A stretch of DNA of 17,320 bases from an uncultured Bacilli bacterium (GTDB lineage Bacteria > Bacillota_I > Bacilli_A > RF39 > UBA660), in NCBI GenBank assembly GCA_910584085.1, contig CAJTZY010000022.1, positions 1 through 17,320 on the forward strand. The letters run 5' to 3'. The position numbers were made by a program, and so were the translations under genes. The notes beneath the pieces were generated by a model, which had not been told where the DNA came from, ran no database searches, and worked only from the letters and a program-made list of their open reading frames with translations. Every line of letters begins with the position of its first letter. Positions within the stretch are counted from its first letter, which is position 1. Below, in pieces: positions 7,001-13,991 of the stretch.

Positions 7001-7141
7001 ACCATCATAAAATACAAAATCCTTACTGTCTTTTCTATTCTCAATTGTCTTAGAAAGTATATCGTCAGAAATAAATTTCTCACTAAGGGTTGCTTCTATT
7101 TCACTATTTTGTCTTTTATCTAATTCTTCAAATTTACACAT
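4040..7141 (-). CDS. ileS: Isoleucyl-tRNA synthetase, type 2 (GXHH motif)
   Basis: A 1033-aa cytosolic class I synthetase that charges tRNA-Ile. The first signature motif reads GIHH at residues 56-59 within NGMPGIHHMLAK, in place of the canonical HxGH; the second is KMHKS at 592-596. The editing domain lies at about 180-410 with LIWTTTPWT (222-230) and GTGIVHIAPAFG (313-324). Zn-type cysteine pairs occur at CPRCG (183-187), CWRCK (390-394) and CPKCG (502-506). DCWFDSGS (517-524) and EGIDQTRGWFY (551-561) line the active site. This is the IleRS2 (eukaryote-like) type, known for low mupirocin sensitivity. The ATG overlaps the stop of the 152-aa gene by one base (TAATG), with AGGAGG 8 nt upstream, so translation is coupled. 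A T-box controls both. The last 48 codons are duplicated at 2969-3114. Confidence 0.97.
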   Translation of the reverse strand: MCKFEELDKRQNSEIEATLSEKFISDDILSKTIENRKDSKDFVFYDGPATANGMPGIHHMLAKLLKDTFCKYKTMKGFRVLRKVGWDTHGLPVEVQVEKELGFNGKGDIEKYGIKEFNEKCRESVWKNETAFKDFTNKMGQFIDLKNPYITYDNNYIETEWWILKKFFDAGLIYNGLKILPYCPRCGTGLASHEVAQGYKEITVNTVTVPFKVKNEENTYLLIWTTTPWTLMSNVAACVNPSEKYVKCLSKGYNFIVAEKLADKVLGDDYEVIEKYTGKDLEYLEYEQYMNILKVNKKAFYVTCADYVTMEDGTGIVHIAPAFGQDDYEVGLKYDLPVLNPVDENGCYTEGPWKGRLVVDSELEIEIIKYLSSQDKIFKKQKMVHNYPHCWRCKTPLVYYSKPSLYIRVTDFKDKIIEANKTVNWYPDYVGEKRFGNWLENLNDWAISRNRYWGTPIPLWECDCGHKEMIGSREELIEKSIEKIDETIELHRPYVDDVHIKCPKCGKEMSRVKEVMDCWFDSGSMPFAQMHYPFENKELFENQFPADFICEGIDQTRGWFYSLLVISTFIMGKSPYKNVLVNDLITDKHGQKMHKSKGNAVEPFTSIKTYGADPIRWYMLYTSPVWTPLRFDEDGIKEVQSKFFNTLKNTYTFFSMYANIDNIDPKEYDIDYKDLEEIDKWLISKYNKLVKKVTEYMDKYDLTMSVREIQNFVVEDLSNWYIRRNRRRFWASENDTSKLAVYKVTYDILVGICKLIAPMVPFTSEEIYTKLTKEKSVHLSDYPIYDEKLINDKIESRMDLVRDLISLGRNIREEVKIKVRQPISMALIDAKNEDLISDLVDLIKEELNVKEVKFIKDVENYMNFTVKPNFKEVGKMFGPLIKEFQEKLTMLPASDISSLQNGEVIKMTIGDKSYDIDINMVDIRTDSKEGFDVATFGSNFIILNTELTNDLIMEGIARELISKVQNLRKTKNFDIADRITLYYNGDDEVTEAVAKFDEFIKSETLSTDIVVKFNLTEEVDLNGHTTYIDVEKN

Positions 7142-7599
7142 TATTTATTCCTCCTTCTTATAGTTAAAACTTTATTCTTATTTTCATTAATTAATTCTCC
7201 TGTTACTTTTTCTGCATAAAATAGTTCTTCATCTGTTACTTCTTTTGTACTAATTATTTCATTTGTTATTAAATCTGCATCAGATAGTTCACTTATAGAT
7301 AATTCATCTAATAACTTAGCTTTAATAAAATTTATAGCATTTTTTACTTTTAATCGCATCATGTAACATTCAAGCATATAATCTTTGCGCTTAATCATTT
7401 TATCAATTTTTCTATCTACTTCATCCATTGTACAAAGACGAATTCTATCTATTCTTGCATTTTTGGGCACCCTTAAAGGCTTACATATCTTCTTTTCTAC
7501 ATAAGCTATTTCCTCATCTAATGATAAATTTCTTATTTCCTCAATACTAAGTCCAATACTTTCTTCTAAACTTCTTATTGTTTTTTCACTTAAAGACAT
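7141..7599 (-). CDS. Uncharacterised 152-aa protein co-regulated with ileS
   Basis: A soluble, charged, mostly helical protein with no membrane segment or signal that I can see; it ends in a basic tail (LTIRRRNK). The N-terminal half has repeated SLEESIGLSIEEIRNLSLDEE-like leucine/glutamate helices, and the middle is rich in Arg/Lys and Met. I do not recognise a family. It is the first gene after the Ile T-box leader and its stop overlaps the ileS start by one base, so it is made only when ileS is expressed. The start at 7599 has GGAGG 8 nt upstream. The slot between divIVA and ileS is normally empty in Firmicutes. A link to translation or tRNA-Ile is suggested only by context. Confidence 0.75.
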   Translation of the reverse strand: MSLSEKTIRSLEESIGLSIEEIRNLSLDEEIAYVEKKICKPLRVPKNARIDRIRLCTMDEVDRKIDKMIKRKDYMLECYMMRLKVKNAINFIKAKLLDELSISELSDADLITNEIISTKEVTDEELFYAEKVTGELINENKNKVLTIRRRNK

Positions 7600-7621
7600 A
7601 TTAATTAACCTCCATAAAAAT

Positions 7622-7682
7622 AAAAAAAACTATTATAAGTATAGGGACGAACTACTCGCGGTACCACCCTACTTCATAATAG
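7622..7682 (-). terminator. Regulated terminator of the T-box leader
   Basis: On the minus strand the arm CTATTATGAAGTAGGG (7682-7667) pairs with the arm ending ATAATAG (down to 7630), followed by eight T (7629-7622). The T-box sequence lies inside the hairpin, so uncharged tRNA would favour the alternative antiterminator. Confidence 0.85.
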
Positions 7683-7801
7683 TATTATGCTCTTAAATGT
7701 ATAACGTTCATTACCCGTTTTAATCTTATCCATTAACGTATCAAGAGTGATCTATATAATACTTATTTATCTAATTACACCAACCTTAGACTCTCTTTAA
7801 A
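7622..7801 (-). promoter_or_regulatory. T-box riboswitch, isoleucine specific
   Basis: The leader contains the T-box consensus AGGGTGGTACCGCG (7670-7657), which carries the UGGU-like bulge that pairs with the acceptor end of uncharged tRNA. Further 5', Stem I shows AGAGAGTC and GGTTGGTG, typical of the Stem I base and AG-bulge region, and the right side of the specifier loop reads GATCACTCTT. The specifier codon is ATC (7751-7749), an isoleucine codon, agreeing with ileS downstream. A conditional terminator follows. Low charged tRNA-Ile would therefore raise expression of the 152-aa gene and ileS. Confidence 0.93.
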
Positions 7802-7807
7802 ACTTAT

Positions 7808-7836
7808 ATTATATCGTCTCCATCATATACTTTAAA
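7808..7836 (-). promoter_or_regulatory. Promoter of the T-box/ileS operon
   Basis: TTTAAA (7836-7831) and TATAAT (7813-7808) on the minus strand are separated by 17 bp. The start of transcription would be near 7801, just ahead of the T-box Stem I. The -35 overlaps the last codons of divIVA. Confidence 0.6.
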
Positions 7837-8314
7837 ATTCTACTTTTTCAATATCATCAACTATTGCAAGTTGAGTTTCTATTATTGCCCTTAATTTCTT
7901 TTTAAATATATTTACATTTCTTTTGAGAGCTTCTGCTTCCATTTCTGCTTTTTCAGCCTTAAGTAGTGATTCATTAACTATACGATTAGCATTTCTTTTT
8001 GCATCTTCCAAAATAACTTCACTTTCTCTATGAGCTGTGTTTTTTATTTGATCAGATGTTTTTTGAGCCATCATAATTGCTCTATTAAGAGTACCTTCCA
8101 TACGTTCATATTGAGCAAGTTTTTCTCTAATATGAGCTGTATTCTGGAGTCTATTCTCTAATTCCTCTATTCTTTTATCTTTTAGAGCAATCTCTTTATT
8201 TTTAGACTTGTTATCTTCAATCATTTTTTCAACTTGTTTGATAACCTGATCTAAAAAATGATCAATTTCTTCTGGTGTATAGTTTCTAAAAGTTCTACCA
8301 CTATTATTATCCAT
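7832..8314 (-). CDS. divIVA: DivIVA-family cell-division protein
   Basis: A 160-aa protein that is mostly coiled coil (about residues 15-145) with the DivIVA N-terminal signature in RTFRNYTPEEIDHFLDQVI (7-25). The Phe-Arg pair corresponds to the membrane-inserting tip of DivIVA, and EEIDHFLDQ to the conserved EVDEFLDQ. DivIVA binds curved membrane at septa and poles and recruits division or wall-growth proteins. The usual first dozen residues before this motif are missing, and an in-frame TGA closes the frame just upstream, so the short N-terminus is real in this sequence. The ATG at 8314 was chosen because GAGGG lies 6 nt upstream; the ATG at 8320 is too close to it. It follows sepF, as in the ylm-divIVA-ileS cluster of other Firmicutes. 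Confidence 0.85.
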   Translation of the reverse strand: MDNNSGRTFRNYTPEEIDHFLDQVIKQVEKMIEDNKSKNKEIALKDKRIEELENRLQNTAHIREKLAQYERMEGTLNRAIMMAQKTSDQIKNTAHRESEVILEDAKRNANRIVNESLLKAEKAEMEAEALKRNVNIFKKKLRAIIETQLAIVDDIEKVEF

Positions 8315-8377
8315 AAGCATCCCTCAAACGATGTGCTTTATATATTAGCACAATTCAATATTTTTTTCAAGTATTTT

Positions 8378-8788
8378 CTACCATTCATAATTTATATTAT
8401 CTTCTTCTTGGTCTTTATCCTTATCTTTTTCTTTATCAGTTTCATCAGTTATTTTTCCTTGTACATTAATATTATTTGGTGTACATAAGAAAATACCACT
8501 ACCAATTTTTTGAATATTTCCTCTAATTGCATATATTGTTCCACTCAAAAAATCCATAATACGTTTAGCCTGATCACTAGTTACTCTTTTTAAATTAACT
8601 ACAACTGTATTTCTCTTTTTTAAATGATCTGCTATTTGCTGAGCTTCTGAGTAGGCACGAGGTTCTAAAAGAATCATCTTAGCTCCACCTTCCTCTATAG
8701 CTTCCTCACTTTTTAAATCATAATATTCGTTGCCATTTTCGAGTTGTTGATCATCTTTACTATTAAACAAGTTTTTCATAAAACTCAT
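8378..8788 (-). CDS. sepF: SepF, FtsZ-associated division protein
   Basis: A 136-aa protein. The N-terminal MSFMKNLFNS can form the amphipathic membrane-binding helix of SepF; the conserved core runs from KMILLEPRAYSEAQ (37-50) through HLKKRNTVVVNLKRV (55-69), RIMDFLSGTIYAIRG (76-90) and IGSGIFLCTPNNI (95-107). SepF anchors and bundles FtsZ filaments at the septum. An acidic/lysine tail after residue 112 is longer than usual. The ATG at 8788 has GGAGG 7 nt upstream; a TTG five codons earlier overlaps that site and is unlikely. It stands 63 bp ahead of divIVA; the ylmG and ylmH genes that normally lie between sepF and divIVA are absent. Confidence 0.95.
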   Translation of the reverse strand: MSFMKNLFNSKDDQQLENGNEYYDLKSEEAIEEGGAKMILLEPRAYSEAQQIADHLKKRNTVVVNLKRVTSDQAKRIMDFLSGTIYAIRGNIQKIGSGIFLCTPNNINVQGKITDETDKEKDKDKDQEEDNINYEW

Positions 8789-8877
8789 GTTTTGTTCCTC
8801 CAATTCTAACTTCTACTATAAACATTTTAACACACTTCTTTTAAAAATGAAATATATTTTAATTATTTTTTTTGATA

Positions 8878-8902
8878 AAGTATATAAGAAAACTATATAC
8901 TT
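8878..8902 (-). terminator. Hairpin just after dnaE
   Basis: AAGTATATA (8878-8886) pairs with TATATACTT (8894-8902) around a 7-nt loop, one base past the dnaE stop. The trailing sequence on the minus strand (TTTATC then A-rich) is a poor U-tract, so this may be a weak terminator or an RNA-stabilising hairpin. Confidence 0.4.
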
Positions 8903-8903
8903 A

Positions 8904-11831
8904 CTATAATTTAGCTATACTACTAACTACTATCTGATATTTATCAAATCTTCTTTCTACTTTACCATTTATAAATACTATGTCTCCTTTTTTTATTTCA
9001 TTATATTTATTATAAGTTCTTGGAAACATTACTATATCTATAGTAGATAACTCATCACTACCGCTTATAAATGCCATTTTTTCATCCTTAGATGTAGTAA
9101 TTTCTTTAATTCTATCTACTGTAACTATTATATTTATAAACTTAGTAAAGTAATCCTCAATATTTCTAATATCAACTATATTATCATGTTTTAATTTAAG
9201 TTCAGTTATTGGATTATCAGTAAGATAGAAACCAAAAACATTTAATTCAAATTCCATTAATTCTTTTTTTGGATATTCGCTAGTATCCTGTATTTCTGGT
9301 TCAAGTGCATATACTCTATCCAAATCTTTTATTAGGTCTCCATAATTTATAATTAAATCTAAATTAGTTATAAGCGTTTTTTTATTAAATCCAAATGAAT
9401 CAAACACTCCAGCATATATTAAAGACTCCATAGTTTTTGTTGTTACACTTTTTCCATAACACCTTCTAACAAAATCATATATATCAGTATATTTACCGGA
9501 CTCTCTTTCTTTAATTATTAATTCACTTGCAGAAACCCCAACATTCCTTATATTGGATAAGGGATACCTTATTCCTTCCTTTTCCATTTTATATTTTCTT
9601 TCACTCAAATTTATATCTGGCTTTAGTATATTTATATTATTTTTTTTTGCTTCATATATATATTGTTTAGTTTTAGTATCATCATTTATTTCCATTGAAA
9701 GTAAATATGTAATAAAGTTTTTTGGATAATGAGCTTTTAAATAAGCCATCTTATAAGCAACTATTGAGTAACCAATAGAATGTGATTTATTAAAACCATA
9801 CTCTGCAAATTTAAGCATAAGTTCATATACTCTATTTATAAGATTTTCATCATACCCTTTTTTTAAAGCACGGCTTTTAAATTTTTCTTGTTCTTTAAGT
9901 AATATATCTTTTTTCTTTTTACTCATAGCTTTTCTTAAAATATCAGCTTCTCCTAGTGTATAATCTGCCATAACTCTTGCAATTTGCATAATTTGTTCTT
10001 GATATATCATAATTCCATAAGTAGGCTTTAATATTTTTTCTAAACTAGGGTCTATGTAATCTATTTTTTCTTTGCCATTTTTTCTATTTATATATGTTGG
10101 AATATTTTGCATAGGTCCAGGTCTAAAAAGTGCGATTGCAGCAAATAAATCATCTAGGCTATTTACTTTAAGTTTTCTTAAAAAATTTATCATACCATCA
10201 GATTCAAATTGAAATATGCCAGTAGTATCCGCTTTATTAAATATATTTAAAGTTTCTTTATCATCAAGTGGTATTTCATCAAATTTAAGATTTATATTAT
10301 ACTCATCATTTATACTATCTATTATATTATGAATAGTAGTTAAATATTTAATTGCTAAAAAATCCATTTTAAGTAATCCAATTTCTTCTAGGTATGTCAT
10401 ATCAAATCCACTTACATAAAAATCATGACTTTTATCTAGTGGTATTACCTCATCTAAATCTATATTAGACATAATAACACCTGCTGCATGAATAGAAGTA
10501 TGCCTTTTAAGACCTTCAAATTTTATTGCTATCTTATAACACTCTTTTAAAGTTTCTTTCCTTTTTAATAACTCCTGTATTTTAATATTATCGTAATAAT
10601 TACCTTTCAAATCTTTTTTTGAATCTATTAATTCACATAGAGTATCTACTAATTTTAATTCTATATCCATAGATTTTGCAACATCTCTTATTGCTTGTTT
10701 AGCGCCTAGTGTTCCAAAGGTAATAATTGGTACTACTCTTTTCTCACCATATTTGTTTATACAGTAATTTATTACATCTTCTCTTTTTGAATGTTCAAAA
10801 TCTATATCAATATCTGGCATACTAATACGCTCTGGATTTAAAAATCTTTCAAATAATAAATTATATTTAATTGGATCTACATCTGTAATCATAAGACAAT
10901 ATGATACAAGTGATCCAACCGCACTTCCTCTTCCTGTACCAACTATTATATTATTTTCTTTCGCATACTTTACATAATCTGATACTATTAAAAAGTAGTC
11001 ACAAAATCCCATTTTATTTATTACATCTAATTCATATTTAAGTCTATCAAGATATACCTCTCTTACTGAGGTACCAAAATGGTGCCTTAAGCCCTCTATA
11101 CATTTTTTCTTTAAATATTGATAGCTATCTATTCCATCCTCATTAATAAATTTTGGCATTAATTTTTGATTAAATGGAATTTCTATATTACAAAGTTCAG
11201 TAATAAAATTATTATTTTCGATACTTTCTTTATATTTTGCACTAAATTCATCTTCGAGCAATATGTAATTATCTAAATTATCACTAGATACAAATTCTAT
11301 TGTTACTCCAGCTCTAACTGCATCTATATATTTTATATACTTACTATCATTTTTTGTTAAATATAATGTTTCTTTAATATAGACAGTATTTTTTTCTTTT
11401 ATATTACCAAGTTCATCTAAATTTTGATAACCTATATATATATATTTATATAAACCTTTTATATCATTATATATTGGTAAACTTGCATATGGAGTTATAC
11501 ACACTAAATTACTTGAATATTTTTCTAAATCAACTAATTCTATTTTTTGTGTGCTAGATAATGTGCATAACTTAATTAAGTTTTTATATCCATCATAGTT
11601 TATTGCATAAAGGACTACTTTTTTATCACTATATTCTATTTCAAGTCCAATAATTGGTTTTATTTTGTTATTTATACAGAGCTTATAAAAATCCATGCAT
11701 CCATACATATTATCATCTGTTATAGTAAGGGATTTTATATTGTTTTTTAAGGCATACTCTATTAAGTCATTTATCTTAATTAATGATTTTTGTAAACTGT
11801 TATCAGTTTTTATATAAAGTGGTGTATACAT
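8904..11831 (-). CDS. dnaE: DNA polymerase III alpha subunit, DnaE type
   Basis: A 975-aa C-family replicative polymerase. The N-terminal 200 residues are a PHP-like domain, but the metal-binding His pair and later His are lost (LYIKTDNS near residue 5, TDDN at 38-41). The palm has GRGSAVGSLVS (300-310), the catalytic PDIDIDF (339-345) and KMDFLAIKYL (486-495, third Asp). The C-terminus has helix-hairpin-helix text (PLSNIRNVG) and ends in an OB fold (INIIVTVDRIKEI to the end). At 975 aa it is shorter than the roughly 1100-aa Bacillus DnaE. In Firmicutes DnaE works beside PolC, extending primers on the lagging strand; PolC is not in this window. The start at 11831 has AGGAGGG close upstream. 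Confidence 0.96.
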   Translation of the reverse strand: MYTPLYIKTDNSLQKSLIKINDLIEYALKNNIKSLTITDDNMYGCMDFYKLCINNKIKPIIGLEIEYSDKKVVLYAINYDGYKNLIKLCTLSSTQKIELVDLEKYSSNLVCITPYASLPIYNDIKGLYKYIYIGYQNLDELGNIKEKNTVYIKETLYLTKNDSKYIKYIDAVRAGVTIEFVSSDNLDNYILLEDEFSAKYKESIENNNFITELCNIEIPFNQKLMPKFINEDGIDSYQYLKKKCIEGLRHHFGTSVREVYLDRLKYELDVINKMGFCDYFLIVSDYVKYAKENNIIVGTGRGSAVGSLVSYCLMITDVDPIKYNLLFERFLNPERISMPDIDIDFEHSKREDVINYCINKYGEKRVVPIITFGTLGAKQAIRDVAKSMDIELKLVDTLCELIDSKKDLKGNYYDNIKIQELLKRKETLKECYKIAIKFEGLKRHTSIHAAGVIMSNIDLDEVIPLDKSHDFYVSGFDMTYLEEIGLLKMDFLAIKYLTTIHNIIDSINDEYNINLKFDEIPLDDKETLNIFNKADTTGIFQFESDGMINFLRKLKVNSLDDLFAAIALFRPGPMQNIPTYINRKNGKEKIDYIDPSLEKILKPTYGIMIYQEQIMQIARVMADYTLGEADILRKAMSKKKKDILLKEQEKFKSRALKKGYDENLINRVYELMLKFAEYGFNKSHSIGYSIVAYKMAYLKAHYPKNFITYLLSMEINDDTKTKQYIYEAKKNNINILKPDINLSERKYKMEKEGIRYPLSNIRNVGVSASELIIKERESGKYTDIYDFVRRCYGKSVTTKTMESLIYAGVFDSFGFNKKTLITNLDLIINYGDLIKDLDRVYALEPEIQDTSEYPKKELMEFELNVFGFYLTDNPITELKLKHDNIVDIRNIEDYFTKFINIIVTVDRIKEITTSKDEKMAFISGSDELSTIDIVMFPRTYNKYNEIKKGDIVFINGKVERRFDKYQIVVSSIAKL

Positions 11832-11849
11832 AATATCCCTCCTACATAT

Positions 11850-11878
11850 ATTTTACTATAAATATAGTTTATTTTAAA
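11850..11878 (-). promoter_or_regulatory. Candidate dnaE promoter
   Basis: On the minus strand TTTAAA (11878-11873), a 17-bp spacer and TAAAAT (11855-11850). The implied leader is only about 12 nt, just long enough to hold the ribosome site. It diverges from the rpmB promoter. Confidence 0.4.
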
Positions 11879-11897
11879 CAATTTTTAATTAAAATAT

Positions 11898-11926
11898 TTG
11901 ACTTATTTTTCAAAATATGGTAAACT
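11898..11926 (+). promoter_or_regulatory. Promoter of rpmB
   Basis: TTGACT (11898-11903), a 17-bp spacer ending in TGG (extended -10 element), and TAAACT (11921-11926). Transcription would start near 11933, giving a leader of about 34 nt. Confidence 0.65.
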
Positions 11927-11966
11927 CATAAGGCATAGGGAAAAAAACTTTGAATGGAGGAATAAT

Positions 11967-12146
11967 ATGGCAGTTAAAGCTACAAATAAAAAACCACTTT
12001 CTGGTAATAGAAGATCTCACTCATGTAGAGCAACTAAACATACTCAAAAAGTTAACTTACAATTAGTTACTTTAGAAGATGGTACTAAAGTTAGAATGAG
12101 TGCGAGAGAAAAAAGAACATTAAACAAAACAGAAAAAGCAGCTTAA
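11967..12146 (+). CDS. rpmB: 50S ribosomal protein L28 (bL28)
   Basis: A 59-aa basic protein, close to the usual size of about 62 aa. It has the bL28 signature KKPLSGNRRSHSCRATK (8-24), then QKVNLQLVTLEDGTKVRMSAREKRTL. bL28 binds 23S rRNA near the E site of the large subunit. The zinc CxxC pairs of some bL28 proteins are absent. ATG at 11967 was chosen because TGGAGG lies 6 nt upstream and the N-terminus MAVKATNKKPLSGN fits the family; the frame is open further upstream into the promoter but that is not coding. It is the only plus-strand gene here, transcribed alone between its own promoter and terminator, as is common for rpmB. Confidence 0.96.
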   Translation: MAVKATNKKPLSGNRRSHSCRATKHTQKVNLQLVTLEDGTKVRMSAREKRTLNKTEKAA

Positions 12147-12162
12147 ACTGCTTTTATTTTTA
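12134..12162 (+). terminator. Terminator of rpmB, probably bidirectional
   Basis: AAAAGCAG (12134-12141) pairs with CTGCTTTT (12148-12155) around a 6-nt loop that contains the stop codon, then ATTTTTAT. On the minus strand the stem is followed by TTTTTCTGTTTTGTTT, so it can also serve the converging gene at 12160-12615. Confidence 0.8.
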
Positions 12163-12615
12163 TGCAACTTTACCTTTATAATCAGGTTCTTCATATAAAT
12201 AATCATCTGCATACTTATCAAGTTCGTTATTCTTATAACTTCTACTTAAACTTTGGAGTACCTGTTTTTGTATTTGTAATTTTTCTACATCACTCATTTT
12301 TTTATCTTCTTCAACTTGTTTATTTACTTGATTACTTAAAAAAAGTATTATTAATGAGTTTAAATCAATTGGATTACCTCTCCTATAATCTAATGTTAAA
12401 CTATCAATTTTGGAAATTATATTATTAATACTATTTAGAATAGTTTTATTATCATCAGGCATTTGTTCTATTTTTTCAATCCTATCTAAATAAAAATCTT
12501 TTATTCCACCTTTACCATTTAAATAATATACATTTAATAATTTTTTATCTGCAAGTTCCATCCAATATTTTTCTTTTTCTAATATTTCATTAAAAAAACT
12601 ATCATTTAGTGTCAT
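12160..12615 (-). CDS. Uncharacterised 151-aa protein
   Basis: A soluble, charged protein with no membrane segment or family motif that I recognise. The N-terminal third (MTLNDSFFNEILEKEKYWMELADKK) is acidic and helical; the middle has IDRIEKI-like helices and a more hydrophobic stretch NPIDLNSLIILFLSNQVNKQ; the C-terminus is acidic. The ATG at 12615 has GGAGG 7 nt upstream, so the 20 codons in front of it are left out. It ends on the rpmB terminator and follows the 288-aa membrane protein after a clear terminator, so it probably has its own promoter in the AT-rich 12616-12680 region. Function unknown. Confidence 0.7.
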   Translation of the reverse strand: MTLNDSFFNEILEKEKYWMELADKKLLNVYYLNGKGGIKDFYLDRIEKIEQMPDDNKTILNSINNIISKIDSLTLDYRRGNPIDLNSLIILFLSNQVNKQVEEDKKMSDVEKLQIQKQVLQSLSRSYKNNELDKYADDYLYEEPDYKGKVA

Positions 12616-12680
12616 AGAATCCTCCATATCATATATACTATATTTTAACATATTTTTTATTTTTTTGATATACATATAAG

Positions 12681-12705
12681 AAAAAAAGCAAAAATATTTT
12701 GCTTA
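12681..12705 (-). terminator. Terminator after the 288-aa protein gene
   Basis: On the minus strand AAGCAAAA (12704-12697) pairs with TTTTGCTT, followed by seven T in all (12687-12681). The gene's TAA is within the left arm. Confidence 0.7.
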
Positions 12706-13569
12706 ACGATGCCTTGGATGATATCTAATTACTTGATCATCATCCACTTTATTTATTCTTTTCTTTATAAAATCTTTAGCCATTATTGTAGCCTTATTAC
12801 TATATAATTTTATCTTCCTTTTTGCTTTCAAAGTATTCAAATAAATATTTCCAAGTGTTAAACTTCTATAAATAGGAGCTTCTAAATTAATTTTTTCTCT
12901 TCCTATATCTCTAATTAATTCTTTTCTTTTTATTTTCTTATTGATGTTGCTTAAATTATATTTTGAATTATGTAACTCCTGTCTTAAAGCAAACATTCTT
13001 AAATATTTATCTGTAAAATCCCCATTATTTGCCTTAGTAAACCTTCTAATATCTATTATCCTATTTAATAGTTCAATTTGATTTTCATACTTTTTCTTAT
13101 ATACATCTAAAGTATATCTATTATTATTTTTTTCAAGAATTTCTTCTATTTGTCGTTCTAATTTTCTATTAGAACTAGCAATTAATGCCTTCTCAACAGT
13201 TTCTACAAGAGTTATATTTTTTACATATGAATCTTTTATTAACTTAAACTTTTTATCTTTTTTACTAAAAACTTTAGTTACAATTACACCTGCTACTGCA
13301 ACGCCTAAAACGTTAAGTAAAGCAAATCCTACTCCCATACTAGCCGCATACGTTATAATTTTACCAATTTTTCTTGATTTTTCTAATGTATTATAATCCC
13401 TAAATTTTATATTATCAGTTGGTTTATATTTTAAACTTTCAAATTTTTCATAATCAATATATGAATTATTAAATTGAGGTTGTGTGAATGCATCTATGTG
13501 TGAATTATTATATGCATCTTTATATTCTTCTCTTACTTTACTTGTATGATAAGCAGTCCCAAAATCCAT
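12703..13569 (-). CDS. Uncharacterised 288-aa membrane protein with a coiled-coil tail
   Basis: The first 65 residues are polar and Tyr/Asn-rich and probably unstructured. Residues 70-100 (IITYAASMGVGFALLNVLGVAVAGVIVTKV) form one long Gly/Ala-rich hydrophobic segment, enough for one long or two short membrane helices with GxxxG-like packing. The remaining 185 residues are very basic and helical with heptad-like stretches (EKALIASSNRKLERQIEEILEKN), ending HPRHR. No signal peptide or known domain is recognised. The start at 13569 has AGGAG 10 nt upstream. The strongly basic C-terminal region could lie in the cytoplasm and contact nucleic acid or anionic lipid; this is a guess from composition only. 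Confidence 0.72.
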   Translation of the reverse strand: MDFGTAYHTSKVREEYKDAYNNSHIDAFTQPQFNNSYIDYEKFESLKYKPTDNIKFRDYNTLEKSRKIGKIITYAASMGVGFALLNVLGVAVAGVIVTKVFSKKDKKFKLIKDSYVKNITLVETVEKALIASSNRKLERQIEEILEKNNNRYTLDVYKKKYENQIELLNRIIDIRRFTKANNGDFTDKYLRMFALRQELHNSKYNLSNINKKIKRKELIRDIGREKINLEAPIYRSLTLGNIYLNTLKAKRKIKLYSNKATIMAKDFIKKRINKVDDDQVIRYHPRHR

Positions 13570-13631
13570 ATTAACTCATCTCCTATAATTATAGTATATC
13601 ACAATTTATATAACTTTGTTGCTTTATTTTA

Positions 13632-13895
13632 TTATTTTTTTAAAGTTAGTTGTTTTACTTTAGGTTTAACAAATGAACTATAAATTGCAATAGAGTCCAT
13701 TATAGTTTTATTTTCTTCAAATTTATTTTCTGAATCAATTGGCATTAATCCCATATCCCCAATTGCAACATATTTTATATCACTTTTTTTATACTCCTCT
13801 AGTTTGTCACTATTTTTTTCATCTATACTAAAAGAATCATCATCAATATATCCAATATTTTTACTACCTAAGTTATTGTTAAATATATTCCTCAT
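13632..13895 (-). CDS. Uncharacterised 87-aa protein
   Basis: A small protein with an acidic first half (GYIDDDSFSIDEKNSDKLEEY) and a more hydrophobic middle (IKYVAIGDMGLMPI). It has no signal peptide, cysteine or family motif that I recognise, and ends in KQLTLKK. The ATG at 13895 has AGGAGG 6 nt upstream and a promoter ahead of that, so it is very likely real. It lies 62 bp upstream of the 288-aa membrane-protein gene on the same strand without a clear terminator between, so the two may be read together. Confidence 0.72.
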   Translation of the reverse strand: MRNIFNNNLGSKNIGYIDDDSFSIDEKNSDKLEEYKKSDIKYVAIGDMGLMPIDSENKFEENKTIMDSIAIYSSFVKPKVKQLTLKK

Positions 13896-13925
13896 ACACG
13901 TCCTCCTTTAAAAAAACACCTTTTA

Positions 13926-13953
13926 ATTATATCATATTTGTTAAAATTTGCAA
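13926..13953 (-). promoter_or_regulatory. Promoter of the 87-aa protein gene
   Basis: On the minus strand TTGCAA (13953-13948), a 16-bp spacer and TATAAT (13931-13926). Confidence 0.55.
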
Positions 13954-13954
13954 C

Positions 13955-13991
13955 AAAAAAAAGAGAACTAATATTGAATTATCTCCCTTTT
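13955..13991 (-). terminator. Terminator of the polysaccharide deacetylase gene
   Basis: On the minus strand AAAAGGGAGATAAT pairs with ATTAGTTCTCTTTT (a mismatch and G-U pairs near the G run), continuing into a T run. The TAG stop is in the right arm. Confidence 0.55.

Noticed and set aside
6719..7123. Plus-strand open frame inside ileS
   Set aside because: It is Phe/Ser/Ile-rich text opposite conserved IleRS motifs, with no ribosome site; a shadow of ileS. The plus-strand frames at 8258-8488, 12162-12428, 14047-14238 and 16520-16708 were rejected for the same reason.
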